From NCBI RefSeq assembly GCF_037963865.1, contig NZ_CP150170.1, forward strand, positions 5,332,001 to 5,396,000: a stretch of 64,000 nucleotides of DNA. Direction: 5' to 3'. This DNA comes from Paenibacillus sp. FSL R10-2734 (GTDB taxonomy: Bacteria > Bacillota > Bacilli > Paenibacillales > Paenibacillaceae). The position numbers and the translations under genes were made by a program. Numbering within the stretch: position 1 is the stretch's first letter; the number at the start of each line of letters is the position of its first letter. Under the pieces are notes generated by a model, which did no database searches, had not been told where the DNA came from, and saw only the letters and a list, made by a program, of their open reading frames with translations. Shown in pieces: positions 52,941 to 61,886 of the stretch.

Positions 52941-52966
52941 TGATTCTTGTAATTTCATGAGAATCA
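52941..52966 (+). promoter_or_regulatory. dyad symmetry before second COG0523 gene
   Basis: TGATTCT (52941-52947) and AGAATCA (52960-52966) form a perfect 7-bp dyad just before the ribosome site of the gene at 52983. It does not match the Zur consensus; it may be a metal-regulator operator or a leader hairpin. Confidence 0.4.
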
Positions 52967-52982
52967 GGCAGGAGTGGAGATC

Positions 52983-54011
52983 ATGAAGATACCAGTAATT
53001 ATTTTGAGCGGGTTTCTGGGGAGCGGGAAGACAACTCTGCTGTTGTCCCTGCTGAAAGAGAGCAAGGTTAGAGGGCTGAACCCTGGAGTAGTAATGAATG
53101 AGCTGGGTAAGAGGGATGTGGATGGGTATATTCTGCAGGAGCAAGCAGGAACGAGGGTGACTAAGCTGCTGGATGGATGCGTATGCTGTAGCCGTAAAGA
53201 GGATCTCGCGGATAGCTTAGGAGTACTACTAAGAGGGCGGCCTGATGCTATTTATATCGAGCTTACTGGCGTCGCAGATCCTGAAGAAATCGCCAAAACA
53301 CTACAAGAAGCCTCTCTACAGGAGAAGGTCGAATTGCATTTTACGATTACCTTACTGGATGCAGAAAACGCCTTGGAGTATAACAGTAGACTCTCCTCTG
53401 ACAAACAGCTGGTTCGAACCCTCCGCAAGCAGCTCTCCACTGCCGATCTCATCGTCGTTAATAAGAGCGATCTTGTAGAACCAGAAACCTTATGGAGAAT
53501 TGAAAAAGCCGTCCGAAAACAAAATGCAGAGGCTGAAATCGTATATACCCATTACAGCGAGATCAACCTTTCTCCGATATTGTCAGGAATCATCCCACGT
53601 AAAATTATTGCTCCCGCGCCACAGCGAGCACCTCAAACCTTTAAAGGCGCCACACTTAAGCAAATGAATTCAGAACAGGGAGCTACTGCTGTAAAAGAAC
53701 GACATGAGGAGCCACATGCTTCTTTTTCTCAAGTGACCGCCATCACGCTGACCATACCGCAAGCAGGGACTATAATGCCTTCCAAAGAACGGCTAGAGGC
53801 TTTCTTTCAAGAATGGGGTGACAGCCTTCTCCGTGCCAAGGGGCATATTCTTTTATCCGAACAGGAACCGGTTCAACTTGTCCAATATGCAGGAATGCGT
53901 ACGAGCTGGGAGGCCTCACGTTATCCAGGAATGCCTTATGTGGTATTCATCGGGATGAATTTAGATGAGGAGCTGCTGGCAGATCGGTGGACCGCCTTAT
54001 TCGAACCTTGA
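52983..54011 (+). CDS. second COG0523 GTPase (CobW/G3E)
   Basis: A 342-residue G3E GTPase, clearly different from ZagA. Walker A GFLGSGKT lies at residues 10-17, the metal motif is C66-V-C68-C69, and VVNKSDLV supplies NKxD. The C-terminal CobW domain (residues about 255-340) follows a variable charged linker. It diverges from rpmG-zagA across the Zur box and overlaps the DUF318 permease gene by 25 bases, so it is likely the metal-handling partner of that permease. ATG 52983 follows GGAG by 8 bases; a GTG at 52974 is less likely. Confidence 0.88.
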   Translation: MKIPVIILSGFLGSGKTTLLLSLLKESKVRGLNPGVVMNELGKRDVDGYILQEQAGTRVTKLLDGCVCCSRKEDLADSLGVLLRGRPDAIYIELTGVADPEEIAKTLQEASLQEKVELHFTITLLDAENALEYNSRLSSDKQLVRTLRKQLSTADLIVVNKSDLVEPETLWRIEKAVRKQNAEAEIVYTHYSEINLSPILSGIIPRKIIAPAPQRAPQTFKGATLKQMNSEQGATAVKERHEEPHASFSQVTAITLTIPQAGTIMPSKERLEAFFQEWGDSLLRAKGHILLSEQEPVQLVQYAGMRTSWEASRYPGMPYVVFIGMNLDEELLADRWTALFEP

Positions 54012-54997
54012 CTACCCTATCCCCTTTAAAAATACTGCCGCTGCTACTACCGATCTCATTCCTGATTATCGCTATTTTTATATGGGTGCCGAATCAATTG
54101 GAACTACTAGATAACGCGTACATTGACACGTTCAAAACCAGCTTTATCGGAATTTTGTTAGAAGCCTTACCGTTTGTGTTAGCGGGAGCTTTATTATCCT
54201 CGCTGCTTCGAGTCTTTATCCCAGATGAAATGATCTCCCGCTGGATTCCACGGCAGGCGCTTCCGGCCATTTTATTCGCTTGCTTGCTCGGAATTATTTT
54301 TCCGGTATGCGAATGCGGAATGATCCCACTCGTCCGCCGCCTGATCCATAAGGGGATGCCTGTCTACGTGGCAATCGTGTTTATTTTATCCGGACCGATC
54401 CTCAATCCAGTCGTCTATGGAGCAACACTGACGGCATTTCGCAACCACTCAGAGCTAGCTTATGCCCGGATGGGTTTAGCTTTTGCTGTAGCCTGCATTA
54501 TAGGCTTAATTATCTATGCAACGGTAAAAAAGTCTCCAATACGCCTAAGTGTTCAGCGCGAAACCGATGACACTCATCACAATAATTCACGTGGTGGAAA
54601 GTTGGCTGCCGTCTTCGTTCATACCTCGGATGAGTTTTTTGAGATGGGAAAATACTTAATTATCGGCTGTTTACTAACCTCTGCCATCCAGACGTTTATG
54701 GTTCAGGACAGTCTGGCAGCGATCGGTGATAAGCCGCTAGGATCTTATTTTTTCATGATGGGACTAGCCTTTGTACTTTCGCTCTGTTCCACCTCAGACG
54801 CCTTTGTTGCATCCACCTTTGTACATTCTTTTCCGGCAGGAGCACTGCTCGCATTTATGGTTTTCGGACCGATGCTGGATTTCAAAAATTCATTGATGCT
54901 GCTCTCGCTGTTCAAAACTAAATTTGCGCTTTATTTGTTCTTTCTTATCTTCTCGAGCGTATTTATCGGGGCCGTGTTCATGTCCTTATGGCTGTGA
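53987..54997 (+). CDS. DUF318 permease (YcgR/YraQ-type)
   Basis: A 336-residue membrane protein with about eight helices. FPVCECGMIPLVRRLIHKGMP (C108, C110) is the hallmark of the permease family PF03773, and a second GPMLDFKNSLML motif occurs in the last third. A cysteine pair in a membrane segment suggests metal or arsenical transport, but the substrate is not established. GTG 53987 lies inside the end of the GTPase gene, which points to coupling. Confidence 0.85.
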   Translation: MDRLIRTLTTLSPLKILPLLLPISFLIIAIFIWVPNQLELLDNAYIDTFKTSFIGILLEALPFVLAGALLSSLLRVFIPDEMISRWIPRQALPAILFACLLGIIFPVCECGMIPLVRRLIHKGMPVYVAIVFILSGPILNPVVYGATLTAFRNHSELAYARMGLAFAVACIIGLIIYATVKKSPIRLSVQRETDDTHHNNSRGGKLAAVFVHTSDEFFEMGKYLIIGCLLTSAIQTFMVQDSLAAIGDKPLGSYFFMMGLAFVLSLCSTSDAFVASTFVHSFPAGALLAFMVFGPMLDFKNSLMLLSLFKTKFALYLFFLIFSSVFIGAVFMSLWL

Positions 54998-55039
54998 AAA
55001 TGGTAAGTAGATGCTTATCGTATTGTTAGGAGGAAGAGT

Positions 55040-55915
55040 ATGAATGACTCTCGAAGCATCCGGTTTCACTATTTGTTAAGGGCGGTCATTCTGCTCGCCT
55101 TTGCTCTCTATATTGGGCAGCTAGTGCAGCAGGACGCTTTGCATTATTATGTAGCGCCCAAGCTGGCACGCTGGGTTCAATTATGTCCGATTCCTCTGAC
55201 ATTTATGGCACTCAGCTTGACCATTCAAGCTTTATTCGGTAAAGGCAGTGTTCTATGTGACTGCGAGCATCGACTCCCACATTCCATATTTAAAAGTGCA
55301 GCGCTTTATGGATTATTCCTGTTTCCACTGCTGCTTGGATTTGCACTTCCTGATCGTGCCTTGGGAAGTATGGCAGCTACTAATAAGGGGATATCGTTAA
55401 CCTCATTACCCTCAGAGACTAAGAATGCAGCTAGATTCGAGTCTATTGATCCCTATCATGAGGAGCTTACCGAGCTAGCCAAGATTCTTTATGAACAGCC
55501 TACTATCCCTGTTTATTCAGCTATTTTCTCCGAGACACTAGGTGCTATTGACTTATATAAACAGCAATTTGAAGGCAAGGAAATTTCCGTTTCTGGTTTT
55601 CTGCATCGCGATGACAGCGAAATGCCAGAGAATACCTTTGCCATAAGTAGATTTCTGGTCCAGTGCTGTACCGCCGATGCTACTCCGTTTGGGATGTTGG
55701 TTGATTCCGGCAAACTAAAAAGCTTGCCCAACGATACCTGGATAGAGGTTCGGGGCAAGCTTCAAGTTGTGCAACACAAGGGCCAAGAACTGATGCAAAT
55801 TCGCGCAGAAACAATCACACCCATCACGCAACCAACAACACCTTACATTTACACAAGTGCTGACTCTATAGCCGCCTGGAAAGCGTTACAGAGTAAAGCT
55901 AACCATACTAAATAA
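55040..55915 (+). CDS. TIGR03943 family permease partner (YcgQ-like)
   Basis: A 291-residue protein with three or four N-terminal helices and an extracytoplasmic C-terminal domain. Cysteines occur at C73/C75 (LCDCEH) and as CC at 209-210 (FLVQCCTADATPFG), the latter being the family mark. These proteins are regularly encoded beside DUF318 permeases, as here, and probably form one complex. ATG 55040 follows AGGAGGA. Its end overlaps the convergent NusG-II gene by 8 bases. Confidence 0.87.
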   Translation: MNDSRSIRFHYLLRAVILLAFALYIGQLVQQDALHYYVAPKLARWVQLCPIPLTFMALSLTIQALFGKGSVLCDCEHRLPHSIFKSAALYGLFLFPLLLGFALPDRALGSMAATNKGISLTSLPSETKNAARFESIDPYHEELTELAKILYEQPTIPVYSAIFSETLGAIDLYKQQFEGKEISVSGFLHRDDSEMPENTFAISRFLVQCCTADATPFGMLVDSGKLKSLPNDTWIEVRGKLQVVQHKGQELMQIRAETITPITQPTTPYIYTSADSIAAWKALQSKANHTK

Positions 55916-56312
55916 TTGCATCCAGCTCATCCTCATCATTCACGGATCGGTTAGGGTTAAATACTTCAACCATAATACGGGCCGGAATACAAATAATTTG
56001 CTGCTTCGGTCTTGAAATAAAACCCATTTCCAAAGCGATTCTCAAGGGTGCATCAGAATAGGTCATTTGAATTCCGTAATCAAATACCTTTAAGGTATTG
56101 TGACCGAACTTCGTTTGAATATCTATAATTTGTTCTTCTTTAGTCAAAGAAACGGTCTTGTAGGCTTTGCCATCGACCGTAATTATAGCTTTCAAATCTC
56201 CTTGCTGATACTCCTCATTGTGGGTGTCCCACCACTTGATTCCGTAAATCAAACCGGCTGCTAACAGAGCTATAAAAATGATTACAAAATCGCCGCGCTT
56301 CATTCTTAACAA
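55908..56312 (-). CDS. NusG-domain-II membrane protein
   Basis: A 134-residue protein with one N-terminal helix (FVIIFIALLAAGLIYGIKW) and an extracytoplasmic domain of the NusG_II type (ITVDGKAYKTVSLTKEEQIIDIQTKFGHNTLKVFDYGIQMT split by strands; then CIPARIMVEV). Function unknown. TTG 56312 follows GAAAGGA; ATG 56303 is an alternative. The frame extends to 56390, but those codons overlap the promoter. A Zur-like box overlaps its expected start site, so it likely belongs to the zinc regulon. Confidence 0.8.
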   Translation of the reverse strand: MLRMKRGDFVIIFIALLAAGLIYGIKWWDTHNEEYQQGDLKAIITVDGKAYKTVSLTKEEQIIDIQTKFGHNTLKVFDYGIQMTYSDAPLRIALEMGFISRPKQQIICIPARIMVEVFNPNRSVNDEDELDAII

Positions 56313-56339
56313 GGTATGAATCCTTTCATTGACAGTAAT

Positions 56340-56390
56340 ATACGTAATAATTACGATTACAAATATATTAATCACACACCATTTTGTCAA
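56340..56390 (-). promoter_or_regulatory. Zur-like box and promoter of NusG-II gene
   Basis: Minus strand: TTGACA (56390-56385), 17 bases, TATATT (56367-56362). The expected start near 56355 lies inside ATACGTAATAATTACGATT (56340-56358), whose core CGTAATAATTACGA matches the Bacillus Zur consensus; arms match at 7 of 9 positions. Confidence 0.82.
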
Positions 56391-56405
56391 TGATTCTTCT
56401 CATCC

Positions 56406-59400
56406 TTAACGAATCCTAGTAGACCAATCTTTTAATACTCTGTCTAGCTCTTTTATTGATAAAGGCTTGGAGATGAAGTCCTGCATCCCTGCACTCAGAC
56501 ACATATTTTTATCTTCATCTCTAGCAAAGGCTGTGGCTGCAATAATAATAGGAGACAGCCCGAGCTTCTCACGTATGATTCCTGTTGCTTCAATCCCATC
56601 CATAATAGGCATCTGGATATCCATAAATACCAGATCATAATCCTTGGACAGCACAGCTCGAACCGCTTCCTCGCCATTGGATGCGATGTCAGGGACGTAT
56701 CCACGCTTCTTCAGATAAGCCCGCATCAGCTGCTGATTCACTGGATGATCTTCAGCGATGAGAATGGACATCGGTCCATATTCCCCCTTCACAGACTCTT
56801 TGGAGTTAGGTTTATCTCTTTTGTCAGTATCCGCTGAAGGGTGGAGTGTAACCTTCTCATTCCATTCCTCTTTTGGCAAAGAGACATCCACTGTGAAAAA
56901 GAACTCTGAGCCATGTTCCTCACAACTCCTCACACCAATCGTGCCTCCTAGCAGCTCTGCTAGCTTTTTGCTAATGGCCAGTCCAAGTCCTGTTCCGCCA
57001 TATTTACGATTGATAGAAGGATGCAATTGCGAGAATGATTGAAACAATAATCCTTGACTGGCAACTGGGATGCCCAAGCCCGTATCTTTAACCATAAACT
57101 TAACGATAATATTTCCTGAAATTTGTGAAGCTTCCAGCTTAGCAGAAATACTGATTTCACCTGTCTCCGTAAATTTCACTGCATTCCCGACCAAGTTCAC
57201 GAGAATTTGGCGCAATCTGGCCTCGTCCGTCATAATGATGGGTGGAAGCTCAGATGCAATATCGCTAGTTAAGAGCAATCCCTTCTCTTTAACCTTCGGA
57301 TAGAATAGCTCACTAACATTCTGTATTACTTCACGCAAATCCACCATTTGCAGTTCAAGTGTCATCATGCCTGCTTCAATTTTGCTGAAATCTAGTACTT
57401 CGTTCAAAATATGAAGCAATGCCTCTCCGCTACTGTTAATGATTTGTGTGTAATAGCTCTGCTCTTCATTCAGTTCAGTACCCGAGAGCAAATCTGCCAT
57501 TCCAATAATGCCATTCATCGGAGTGCGCAGTTCATGGCTCATGATGGCTAGAAACTCCGATTTAGCCCGATCTGCTTCCTCCGCAGACTCCTTCGCCCGC
57601 ACAATCTCCTTCTCTTCAGTGATATCTCGGAATACCACTACAGCCCCTATCCGCTCTCCACCATCAAAAAGCGGAGTCATACGATATCTGACCAGAAAGC
57701 TGGAACCGTCCCGTCTCCAAAACACGCCCTCCTTCTCATCAAAAGAGCGATTATTGTAGTGCGAAGGAATCAGCGTCTTCTGAATTCCCAAAAATGGTTC
57801 GTTATCCAGCCAAGTCTGATGAATCGCATGGAATTTACTGTTCAACCACTCCATTGGATCGTATCCTAGCATAGTAATAGCCGCAGGATTAATGAACATT
57901 GTATTCCCTTCAAGATTCATCCCAAATATGCCTTCAGAAACCGAATTCAATATCAAAGCATGCTCATTACTTAACTTCTCAATTTCTTCAAAATGACGCG
58001 TCCGCTCCGAAATATCACGGGTTACACACACAACCTCCTGACCTCCAAAGGTCTCGGAGTAAATATATCGAAGTGTTGTCTCCGTCCAGATGTACGTTCC
58101 ATCTTTGCACAGAAACCGGAAGGACACCGGTTCGAGCTTCTTCCCTTGCATACTACTGCTAAGATACGATACCACTTTGTCTTTATCCTCAGGATGTATG
58201 TAGTCTAACCACCTGGTCCCACACATCTCCTGCGATGTATAGCCAAACATAGTCTGGCAAATAGGTGATGCGTACAGATAGGTTAGGTGACTATCCGCTG
58301 CATTACGTGAGATGAAATCCAATGAATTTTCAGAAAGCAGACGATAGTTCTGCTCGCTATCACCAAGCTGTTCCTCCATTCGATAACGTTCAGTCACATC
58401 CTGGCCAATCCCACTGATCTGCAGCAGTCGCCCGTCTTCGTCTTTAATCACTTCCCAGTGCGCATCCAGAAACTTCAATTCTCCATCTGCACTATTAATT
58501 CGAACCGTCGCTTCACCATTAGACCCATCCGCTAAATTTTGACGAACTAGCGTTTCAAGTCCTTTGAAATCTTCTGGATCGATACAGGAAAGAACATGTT
58601 TGTAATTAATATATGAATGATTGCTGTCTTCTGCCGAAAAGCCAAAAATATTACGCATCTCTCTAGAAACCGTCAACCGCCTTTTTGCCATGTCCCATTC
58701 CCAAGATCCCATTTTCGCAAGATATTGAGCTTTCGCCAGCATATCCTCATATTTCTTACGCTGAGTAATATCGCGGCCAATGGTTAGTATTTGCTTGACA
58801 TCCCCTTGCTCATCACGCACCACCTGGGAAGAACTCTCAATCCATAAATAATGTCCATCCATATGACGGACTCTGCGTGTGATTACATCCGTGTACGAAT
58901 CGAGCTTTCCTTGTTCAATCATCTCTTTAGCATCATCTACGTGATAATATTCGGGTCTTTTGGTACCAATCATTTCATGTGCAGGATATCCTAATAGCAT
59001 TTGTACTGAAGGAGATACATACTGTAACGTTCCGTCAGGGGCGCCAAAAGAAATCATATCCGGCGTATTTTGAGTTAACAAATTATATAAATGTTGATCT
59101 TCCTCAATCTTAGCTTCAGCAAGTCTTCGATCAGTGATATCCGTTAGTTCCGAGATCATGACAAGAGGTTCACTGGAGTCCTCCTGAAGAATCAGAAATA
59201 TATGTTGTGCTACCCAGATCATTTCACCGTCCTTGCGAATGAACCGTCTTTCTAATTCAATTGCGGTCCCAGGCTCTGCTAACAGCTTATTCAGGATAAC
59301 GTAATGATCATCAGCAGTCTTATCGTCAGCATAAATAAGATCTAGATAATTCATTTTCAAAAGTTCTTCTTCAGAATAACCAAGCATAAGGCAAAGCGCC

Positions 59401-59495
59401 GGATTGGATTGGATCAACGTCCCTTCCTCCGGAGAGACTACAGCAACCCCGATAGAAGACCGTAAGTATAGCTGCTTAAAAAGAAAATCAGACAC
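56406..59495 (-). CDS. hybrid histidine kinase with five PAS domains
   Basis: A 1029-residue cytoplasmic sensor. Five PAS/PAC units span about residues 1-635. HisKA follows with phospho-acceptor H654 (IMSHELRTPMNG), then HATPase_c (NLVGNAVKFTE, DTGLGIP, GGTGLGLAIS), and a C-terminal receiver with D959 (LVFMDIQMPIMDG). No membrane helix is seen, so an internal signal such as redox state or a ligand is likely. No partner with a DNA-binding output is adjacent. GTG 59495 follows GAGGAGG. It ends 16 bases before the NusG-II promoter. Confidence 0.92.
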   Translation of the reverse strand: MSDFLFKQLYLRSSIGVAVVSPEEGTLIQSNPALCLMLGYSEEELLKMNYLDLIYADDKTADDHYVILNKLLAEPGTAIELERRFIRKDGEMIWVAQHIFLILQEDSSEPLVMISELTDITDRRLAEAKIEEDQHLYNLLTQNTPDMISFGAPDGTLQYVSPSVQMLLGYPAHEMIGTKRPEYYHVDDAKEMIEQGKLDSYTDVITRRVRHMDGHYLWIESSSQVVRDEQGDVKQILTIGRDITQRKKYEDMLAKAQYLAKMGSWEWDMAKRRLTVSREMRNIFGFSAEDSNHSYINYKHVLSCIDPEDFKGLETLVRQNLADGSNGEATVRINSADGELKFLDAHWEVIKDEDGRLLQISGIGQDVTERYRMEEQLGDSEQNYRLLSENSLDFISRNAADSHLTYLYASPICQTMFGYTSQEMCGTRWLDYIHPEDKDKVVSYLSSSMQGKKLEPVSFRFLCKDGTYIWTETTLRYIYSETFGGQEVVCVTRDISERTRHFEEIEKLSNEHALILNSVSEGIFGMNLEGNTMFINPAAITMLGYDPMEWLNSKFHAIHQTWLDNEPFLGIQKTLIPSHYNNRSFDEKEGVFWRRDGSSFLVRYRMTPLFDGGERIGAVVVFRDITEEKEIVRAKESAEEADRAKSEFLAIMSHELRTPMNGIIGMADLLSGTELNEEQSYYTQIINSSGEALLHILNEVLDFSKIEAGMMTLELQMVDLREVIQNVSELFYPKVKEKGLLLTSDIASELPPIIMTDEARLRQILVNLVGNAVKFTETGEISISAKLEASQISGNIIVKFMVKDTGLGIPVASQGLLFQSFSQLHPSINRKYGGTGLGLAISKKLAELLGGTIGVRSCEEHGSEFFFTVDVSLPKEEWNEKVTLHPSADTDKRDKPNSKESVKGEYGPMSILIAEDHPVNQQLMRAYLKKRGYVPDIASNGEEAVRAVLSKDYDLVFMDIQMPIMDGIEATGIIREKLGLSPIIIAATAFARDEDKNMCLSAGMQDFISKPLSIKELDRVLKDWSTRIR

Positions 59496-59647
59496 ATGGT
59501 AGCCTCCTCTTTTGAATTGGGGACAAACATTTCAACAGTCTCATAATCTATTCCAGTATACCTTTTTTTCGGTAAATAAGCTTGATAATTGAGTCCTAGA
59601 TGATAGGCTGATGGAACTCATAGAGAGTTCCCTATATCGTCTTAGAC

Positions 59648-59692
59648 AAAAAAATAAACAGCAAGTCCTAAGCCATCAGGAAGCTTGCTGTT
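59648..59692 (-). terminator. terminator of padR-DUF2812 unit
   Basis: ACAGCAAG pairs with CTTGCTGT, and the A-run to the left gives a T-tract on the minus strand. Confidence 0.8.
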
Positions 59693-59716
59693 AGTACATT
59701 TATCAACTTTAAAGGA

Positions 59717-60274
59717 CTATTCTCTTATTAAATTTTCTTGCTGAAGCTTCTTAATTTTCTTCCGGATAGGTGCACCAACTCTTAAAAAAACAAGCCCTAA
59801 AAGGATTAAAAAGCCGCCTAGAATAACGTTTACCAAACTAATGCTGCTGGATGAATTGAAATAATTCGTTAACCCAATGAGAATGTTGGCTAGCCCTACA
59901 ATGAACTCTAACCACATTACAGAATTCCATAGTGTGTTGATTCGCTTAAAGTGTTTTATTTTGGATTCCAAATCCGTGTAAATATCAAAAGCACCTTCAG
60001 ATGACTTCTTTCTAAGAAAGATCCAGCGAACATAGCTACTAACACATTCTATTCCGTTTTCCTCTAAAAACTTGATGTACGCGATACTTTCCGGATGTGT
60101 AGGCACATTATCTAAAAGCTCAATTCTATACGTATACTCATTATTTCGAGTTTCAGTAAATACATATTTGAACCATGAGTAGTCTGTAAGAGCCATCCCT
60201 TTGGCTGACATTTCATTAAGCCACTCTTCTTCCTTCTCAAAATCCCAAAACACTTTGCGAACCACCTGTTTCAT
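59717..60274 (-). CDS. DUF2812 family membrane protein
   Basis: A 185-residue protein. The N-terminal part (FWDFEKEEEWLNEMSAKGMALTDY) is the DUF2812 domain; two helices lie at about residues 120-136 and 146-167, with a basic tail. DUF2812 proteins usually stand next to PadR regulators, as here, with an overlap of four bases. Its role is unknown; a regulatory or sensing partner of PadR is inferred. Confidence 0.88.
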   Translation of the reverse strand: MKQVVRKVFWDFEKEEEWLNEMSAKGMALTDYSWFKYVFTETRNNEYTYRIELLDNVPTHPESIAYIKFLEENGIECVSSYVRWIFLRKKSSEGAFDIYTDLESKIKHFKRINTLWNSVMWLEFIVGLANILIGLTNYFNSSSSISLVNVILGGFLILLGLVFLRVGAPIRKKIKKLQQENLIRE

Positions 60275-60600
60275 TTGGTCTCACCTCCAGCTATTCTCTT
60301 TCCATTGGCAATTAGCTCTTCCAAGCGGGTAAGCTCCCCCTGAATCACCGTCTTCCCCAAATCAGTAATTTCGTACTCCTTTCTTCGGGAGCCTTCCTCT
60401 CCTTCAACAGCTCTTATCCAGTTTTTCTCAAGCAAGGTGTTGATCGCTCCGTATAAAGTGCCCGCTCCAAGATCCACTCGACCGTGACTTAAATCCTTCA
60501 CATTCTGCATAATCGCGTATCCGTGCATTGCGGTGTATAGAGACAATAAAATGTAAAACACTGCTTCTGTTAAGGCTCCTCTTTCTGAGCTTTCAGGCAT
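60271..60600 (-). CDS. PadR family transcriptional regulator
   Basis: A 109-residue PadR repressor with a winged helix (LTEAVFYILLSLYTAMHGYAI, then GTLYGAINTLLEKNWI) and a C-terminal dimerisation helix. It starts at ATG 60600 and overlaps the DUF2812 start by four bases. A perfect inverted-repeat operator overlaps its own promoter (60632-60681), so autoregulation is likely. The inducer is not evident. Confidence 0.92.
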   Translation of the reverse strand: MPESSERGALTEAVFYILLSLYTAMHGYAIMQNVKDLSHGRVDLGAGTLYGAINTLLEKNWIRAVEGEEGSRRKEYEITDLGKTVIQGELTRLEELIANGKRIAGGETK

Positions 60601-60631
60601 GCGCTCAACTCCATTCTATTACTGTTAGCGA

Positions 60632-60681
60632 TATATCGGCTTCCGTAACACAATTATTACGGAAGCCGATATAATTGTCAA
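60632..60681 (-). promoter_or_regulatory. padR promoter with 17-bp inverted-repeat operator
   Basis: Minus strand: TTGACA (60681-60676), exactly 17 bases, AATAAT (60658-60653). A perfect 17-bp inverted repeat, TATATCGGCTTCCGTAA (60632-60648) against TTACGGAAGCCGATATA (60657-60673), covers the spacer, -10 and start region. It is the obvious PadR operator; the base sequence is unlike the ATGT-N8-ACAT of the classic PadR site. Confidence 0.85.
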
Positions 60682-60688
60682 TACAAAA

Positions 60689-60784
60689 TACCCAATTTAT
60701 GTATCCCGTCCCGATCATGACAGCGAAAAAAACGCCTATATCACATAGCTATAGACGATTCAAACTATACATAAATTGGTATAC
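60689..60784. repeat. inverted repeat in 350-base intergenic region
   Basis: TACCCAATTTATGTAT (60689-60704) faces ATACATAAATTGGTAT (60767-60782), nearly perfect over 15 bases with about 60 bases between. The rest of the gap to 60950 is AT-rich, with no gene that I can support. Confidence 0.65.
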
Positions 60785-60950
60785 TAGTAGTGAAACTAAG
60801 GTTGAAAAAAATGACAATATTGAAAAGTTTCATTGTGTAATTTCATATAAACTATAGATTAGAATTAGTTGAAAAGTTACATATCAAGTTACATCATATC
60901 TTGTCCCCTTGATTTAGCTTTTAAATACAAACAGAAAGGTTCGTTATAAC

Positions 60951-61736
60951 ATGAAAAAATCAGAACATCAATTACGTGTTACACCAAAAGTTTGGATTGG
61001 CCTACTCATCACAGTTGGGTATCTATGTATTATCCTTCCGATCCAAAAATTATCTGGAATTCCTTATCAAGACTTCGGTGCATCAGCGGATAACTTGTAC
61101 CGTTCAGCCGTTATGTCCATGGCTGCGGGTGCTGTTGCGCTTATTATTGTAACCTCGTTGCTCGGTTGGTGGCGGCCTGCATTATACGACAGTTCACAGC
61201 AACGTTGGACTTATAAATGGCCGATCATCGCTCCGTTTTTTATGCTACTTGGCGCAATTGCCAATCTTTTTTCAACGAAGTTTAGTAATTTTGACGCCAA
61301 ATTCATTCTCATCCTAATTGTATTCGGACTGCTGGTAGGTTTCTGTGAAGAGCTTACTATTCGTGGCTTATTATTAACATCGCTACGTTCTCGGCTATCC
61401 GAAGGATGGGTATGTATCTTAACCAGTATAATATTTGGTCTCATTCACGGTTCCAATATTTTCCTCGGTCAAGATGTAGGCTCCACCAGTGTTCAAATGT
61501 TGTCTGCTGCTGTGACGGGACTTACGTTATATATTCTCCGGCGAACAACCGGCAGTCTCATCTGGGCAATGCTGTTGCATGGACTTTGGGATGTGGCCGT
61601 ATTTATGGCTGTCTATAATAACGCAGACAGCGGTGCCATAGGTGGTCTATGTGAATTGGCCTCAGGTTTCCTAAGTGTTCTTTTCTTGATTATCGTGTTT
61701 ATTAAGCTGAAGAAAGCGACGGCTCAGCGGCGATAA
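60951..61736 (+). CDS. CPBP family intramembrane metalloprotease
   Basis: A 261-residue protein with about seven helices. The CAAX-protease-like site is complete: EE-x3-R at E133/E134/R138 (CEELTIRG), H166 (GLIHGSN) and H210 (LLHGLWD). Bacterial CPBP proteins often give bacteriocin self-immunity or cleave membrane anti-regulators; neither is shown by the neighbours here. ATG 60951 is preceded by AGAAAGG. Confidence 0.9.
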   Translation: MKKSEHQLRVTPKVWIGLLITVGYLCIILPIQKLSGIPYQDFGASADNLYRSAVMSMAAGAVALIIVTSLLGWWRPALYDSSQQRWTYKWPIIAPFFMLLGAIANLFSTKFSNFDAKFILILIVFGLLVGFCEELTIRGLLLTSLRSRLSEGWVCILTSIIFGLIHGSNIFLGQDVGSTSVQMLSAAVTGLTLYILRRTTGSLIWAMLLHGLWDVAVFMAVYNNADSGAIGGLCELASGFLSVLFLIIVFIKLKKATAQRR

Positions 61737-61747
61737 CAGTCCCAGCA

Positions 61748-61796
61748 AAAAAAGGATGGAACAACACGCAAGTGTGTTGTTCCATCCCTTTTTTGT
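61748..61796 (+). terminator. terminator after CPBP gene
   Basis: AAAAGGATGGAACAACAC pairs with GTGTTGTTCCATCCCTTTT, around GCAA, then TTTTG. Confidence 0.92.
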
Positions 61797-61831
61797 ATAT
61801 CTAATGCCTAAATAAGACATATCAAATATAC

Positions 61832-61873
61832 AAAAAGCTCTTGAATCTCCTTTGAAGGAAATTCAAGAGCTTC
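61832..61873 (-). terminator. terminator of tRNA-Leu gene
   Basis: AAAGCTCTTGAAT pairs with ATTCAAGAGCTT, with an inner CTCCTTT/AAGGAA stem. The A-run on the left gives TTTTT on the minus strand. Confidence 0.85.
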
Positions 61874-61886
61874 TTCATTAGCTTGA

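Noticed and set aside
60951..61736. Bacteriocin immunity locus based on the CPBP protease
   Set aside because: No precursor peptide, radical-SAM or exporter gene is nearby.
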